Below, one piece after another: positions 5,561-7,699 of a stretch of DNA of 7,699 bases. Origin of the DNA: Candidatus Omnitrophota bacterium (GTDB taxonomy: Bacteria; Omnitrophota; Koll11; VGKN01); contig VGKN01000065.1 in NCBI GenBank assembly GCA_016867055.1, forward strand, positions 1 through 7,699, in the 5' to 3' direction. A program made the translations under genes and the position numbers. Under the pieces are notes generated by a model. It was not told the origin of the DNA and did not search any database. It was given only the letters and a program-made list of their open reading frames with translations. The stretch's first letter is position 1. Every line of letters starts with the position of its first letter.

Positions 5561-5598
5561 AAAAGTGTAAAGTGTAAAGCGAAAAGTGTAAAACTAAC
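5561..5598. repeat. GTGTAAA-family repeat between recX and alaS
   Basis: This spacer repeats the motif found before thpR. AAGTGTAAAGTGTAAA at 5563-5578 is identical to 2261-2276, and AAGTGTAAAACTAA at 5584-5597 is identical to 2268-2281. Together the copies fill nearly the whole 52-base gap and displace any Shine-Dalgarno from alaS. A looser relative, AAAGTTAAAGTATAAAA, occurs just after nnrD (1534-1550). Confidence 0.75.
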
Positions 5599-5607
5599 AG
5601 CAGTTTA

Positions 5608-7699
5608 ATGGATTCCAATACATTACGACAGAAATTTTTAGATTTTTTTAGGTCTAAGGAACACATAATAATACCAAGCAGTTCCCTTGTACCTAAGGAT
5701 GACCCCACCGTCCTTTTTACAAGTGCTGGAATGAACCAGTTTAAAGATAATTTCTTAGGCAAGGTTAAGACTTTAAAACGTGCCGCCTCCTGTCAGAGGT
5801 GTTTAAGAACCGCTGATTTGGACAACGTTGGGAAAACCGCAGGGCATCATAGCTTCTTTGAGATGCTCGGAAATTTTTCATTTGGTAACTATTTCAAGAA
5901 AGAGACTATTATATGGGCATGGGAGTTTTTAAAAGATAATCTTAAAATAAGCAAAGAGAAACTCTGGTGCTCTGTATATGAGAAAGATGACGAGTCTTAT
6001 GATATCTGGGCAAATGTAATAAAGATACCCAAGGATAAGATAATGCGATTCGGGCAGAAACAGAACTTTTGGCCGTCAAATGCACAAGATGAGGGTCCGA
6101 ACGGCCCCTGCGGTCCATGCTCAGAAATATTCTTTGACCAGGGCGAATCCCTTGGATGCGGAAGACCTAATTGTTCTCCTGCTTGTGACTGTGGAAGGTT
6201 TGTAGAAATATGGAATTTGGTGTTTACGCAGTTTAATAGAAAAGACGGAGGAATTTTAGAACCCCTGCCTAATAAAAATATAGATACAGGTATGGGTCTT
6301 GAAAGACTTGCAAGGATTATGCAAGGTGCAAGGACAAATTTTGAGACAGATTTATTTAAGGATATAGTCAGTTTCGTAGAAAAAAATGCAATCACAAAAA
6401 ATGATATAGCCACAAAAGCCGTAGGTGATCATATAAGAGCGGCGATATTTGCCATATTTGATGGCGTGATGCCCTCAAATGAGGGAAGGGGTTATGTTGT
6501 CCGTATGCTGATAAGACGTTCTATCAATTTTTCCTATAAAATTGGAATTGTGGGACCATTTCTATATAAGATAGTGCCGATTGTTGCAAGGGTTATGAAG
6601 GTGCCATATCCTGAACTTGAGGCACGAAGAGAAAATATATCAGATGTTATTTTGTCTGAGGAAAAAAAATATGAAGAGACCATAAGATATGCGAGTTCTA
6701 TATTCGTTGAAGAGATAGGTATTTTAAAGCAAAAAGGGATTAAGGACCTTCCGAAAGAACTCGTCTTTAAATTTTATGATACTTATGGTCTTCCGCTTGA
6801 TACTATTGAAGAGATTTCTAAAAATAACGAGATGGATTTGGATAAAAAAGGTTTTCAAGATTTGCTTGCGAGACATAAGGATGCTTCAAGAAAATCCTCT
6901 GCTATTTCCGCAAATATATTTGCGGAAACGCTTACGAGCGTTATAAGGTCATTAAATACAAAAACTGAATTTTTAGGATATGATAAGTATGAGAATACCG
7001 CTAGGATAAAGGCAATTATTGTAAATGAAAAATTGACGGATGAGATTTCAAACGGGCAAACTGGTTATGTCATTACTGACAAAACCCCCTTTTATGGAGA
7101 ACAGGGCGGACAGATAGGCGATACAGGAATATTGGAAAAGGATAGTGTGAGGTGTAAAATTATAGATACAAAGATTATAGATAACATCACACTCCATCTT
7201 ACGCAAGTAAGTGGTTGCTCTCTCAAGAGAGAAGATGCTATATATTTAAAAATAGACGTTAATAGAAGGCAAAATATTGCAAAACACCATAGCGCAACAC
7301 ACCTTTTACAGGCAGCATTAAGAGAGGTTTTGGGTCCTCACGTTGAACAATCAGGTTCTTTGGTAACGGATGAGTTTTTCAGGTTCGATTTCTCACATTT
7401 TAAAGACCTCTCTTTAGGTGAGATTAATCGTATTGAGGATGTGGTGAATAGTTATATACGAAGTTCTATAAAACTATCAGCTGATATTATGGAGCTGGAG
7501 GAAGCGAGGTCAAAAGGTGCTATTGCCTTATTTGGCGAAAAATATGATAGGTTTGTAAGGGTTGTTTCTATAGGGTCTGTGAGCAAGGAGTTGTGCGGAG
7601 GAACGCATGTAAATTCTACAGGAGAGATAGGATTGTTTAAGATAATTTCCGAAGGTGCTATTGGAACAAATATGAGGCGTATTGAGGCGGTTGTTGGAG
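5608..7699 (+). CDS. alaS: Alanine--tRNA ligase, N-terminal part (3' end outside window)
   Basis: AlaRS attaches alanine to tRNA-Ala and clears mischarged serine or glycine. The frame is open from the ATG at 5608 to the window edge, 697 codons of about 870-880 in the family. It starts with the class II aminoacylation domain: LRQKFLDFFRSKEHIIIPSSSLVP, FTSAGMNQFK, RAASCQRCLRTADLDNVGKTAGHHSFFEMLGNFSFG, and the motif 3 region NIDTGMGLERLARIMQG. A cysteine cluster (C184, C189, C193, C195) precedes EIWNLVFTQFNR, a variant insert also known from other bacterial AlaRS. The editing domain carries HSATH with H561 and H565, and CGGTH with C663 and H667, the four expected zinc ligands. No Shine-Dalgarno is visible; a repeat fills the upstream gap. 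An unusual palindrome lies within the linker at codons 433-445. The C-Ala end is missing because of the window edge. No T-box precedes the gene. Confidence 0.97.
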   Translation, partial: MDSNTLRQKFLDFFRSKEHIIIPSSSLVPKDDPTVLFTSAGMNQFKDNFLGKVKTLKRAASCQRCLRTADLDNVGKTAGHHSFFEMLGNFSFGNYFKKETIIWAWEFLKDNLKISKEKLWCSVYEKDDESYDIWANVIKIPKDKIMRFGQKQNFWPSNAQDEGPNGPCGPCSEIFFDQGESLGCGRPNCSPACDCGRFVEIWNLVFTQFNRKDGGILEPLPNKNIDTGMGLERLARIMQGARTNFETDLFKDIVSFVEKNAITKNDIATKAVGDHIRAAIFAIFDGVMPSNEGRGYVVRMLIRRSINFSYKIGIVGPFLYKIVPIVARVMKVPYPELEARRENISDVILSEEKKYEETIRYASSIFVEEIGILKQKGIKDLPKELVFKFYDTYGLPLDTIEEISKNNEMDLDKKGFQDLLARHKDASRKSSAISANIFAETLTSVIRSLNTKTEFLGYDKYENTARIKAIIVNEKLTDEISNGQTGYVITDKTPFYGEQGGQIGDTGILEKDSVRCKIIDTKIIDNITLHLTQVSGCSLKREDAIYLKIDVNRRQNIAKHHSATHLLQAALREVLGPHVEQSGSLVTDEFFRFDFSHFKDLSLGEINRIEDVVNSYIRSSIKLSADIMELEEARSKGAIALFGEKYDRFVRVVSIGSVSKELCGGTHVNSTGEIGLFKIISEGAIGTNMRRIEAVVG
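6905..6942. repeat. Perfect palindrome plus adjacent hairpin inside alaS
   Basis: TTTCCGCAAATA (6905-6916) is followed directly by its exact reverse complement TATTTGCGGAAA (6917-6928), a perfect 24-base palindrome. AACGCT-TACG-AGCGTT (6927-6942) forms a second hairpin of six pairs and overlaps its last two bases. Both are in frame, encode about ISANIFAETLTSVI, and lie in the poorly conserved linker just before TEFLGYD. The protein is not obviously longer than relatives here. Confidence 0.8.

Noticed and set aside
5556..5607. T-box leader or other control element for alaS
   Set aside because: The gap is only 52 bases, is filled by a repeat, and lacks the AGGGTGGNACCGCG T-box core.
5463..5762. 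Minus-strand open frame of 99 codons across the recX-alaS border
   Set aside because: It is antisense to two well-supported genes, its middle is repeat readout (LLLVLHFSLYTLHF), and it resembles no family.
5997..6413. Minus-strand open frame of 138 codons inside alaS
   Set aside because: Antisense to the conserved AlaRS catalytic domain, with no motif or ribosome binding site; a shadow of the real gene.
7219..7232. TCTCTC-AA-GAGAGA hairpin inside alaS
   Set aside because: Low-complexity, two-base loop, and easily produced by chance in coding sequence.
1..7699. Mobile elements, CRISPR arrays, toxin-antitoxin or defence genes, tRNA genes
   Set aside because: No transposase, integrase, regularly spaced direct repeats, small coupled gene pair or cloverleaf sequence was seen on either strand.

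Overview
The window is a bacterial chromosomal segment, AT-rich (clearly below 50% GC by eye), with compact conserved housekeeping genes and no phage, transposase, CRISPR or defence gene. The organism looks like an uncultivated Gram-negative-type bacterium. The low-complexity GTGTAAA-type repeats between genes and the general style remind me of Omnitrophota (Candidatus Omnitrophica) genomes, but that placement is inference and not proven here.

Layout. (1) Positions 2-1528, plus strand: a translationally coupled cluster of pdxJ (3' part only), acpS and nnrD, with overlaps of 4 and 23 bases. It covers pyridoxal phosphate synthesis, activation of acyl carrier protein and repair of hydrated NAD(P)H. 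(2) 1529-1681: a convergent intergenic gap with one small hairpin and no clear terminator. (3) 1682-3576, minus strand: cinA followed by thpR, separated by a spacer made largely of a short AT-rich repeat. The repeat also seems to supply the last codons of cinA and a spurious upstream extension of thpR. (4) 3577-3974: the only long gene-free stretch. It carries a divergent promoter pair (minus 3687-3715 for cinA-thpR, plus 3727-3755 for recA), an inverted/direct repeat block in the cinA leader, and a roughly 180-base stretch (3771-3952) that folds on paper into a closed multi-branched RNA just ahead of recA. (5) 3975-7699, plus strand: recA, recX and alaS (5' part only), the same order as in E. 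coli and many other bacteria. RecA is the recombinase, RecX modulates RecA filaments, and AlaRS charges tRNA-Ala.

The most interesting feature is the putative structured RNA between the recA promoter and recA. It has a near-consensus promoter, a terminal stem joining its two ends, two multi-branched arms, a 9-base complementarity between loop regions of the two arms, and alternative pairings near the recA ribosome binding site. I could not match it to a known RNA family from memory. It could be a recA leader regulator, a stand-alone small RNA, or a relic of an insertion-sequence end. Secondary points are a perfect 24-base palindrome followed by a second hairpin inside alaS, the intergenic repeat family at gene borders, a hairpin across the recA stop codon, and the scarcity of Shine-Dalgarno sequences at every gene except recA.
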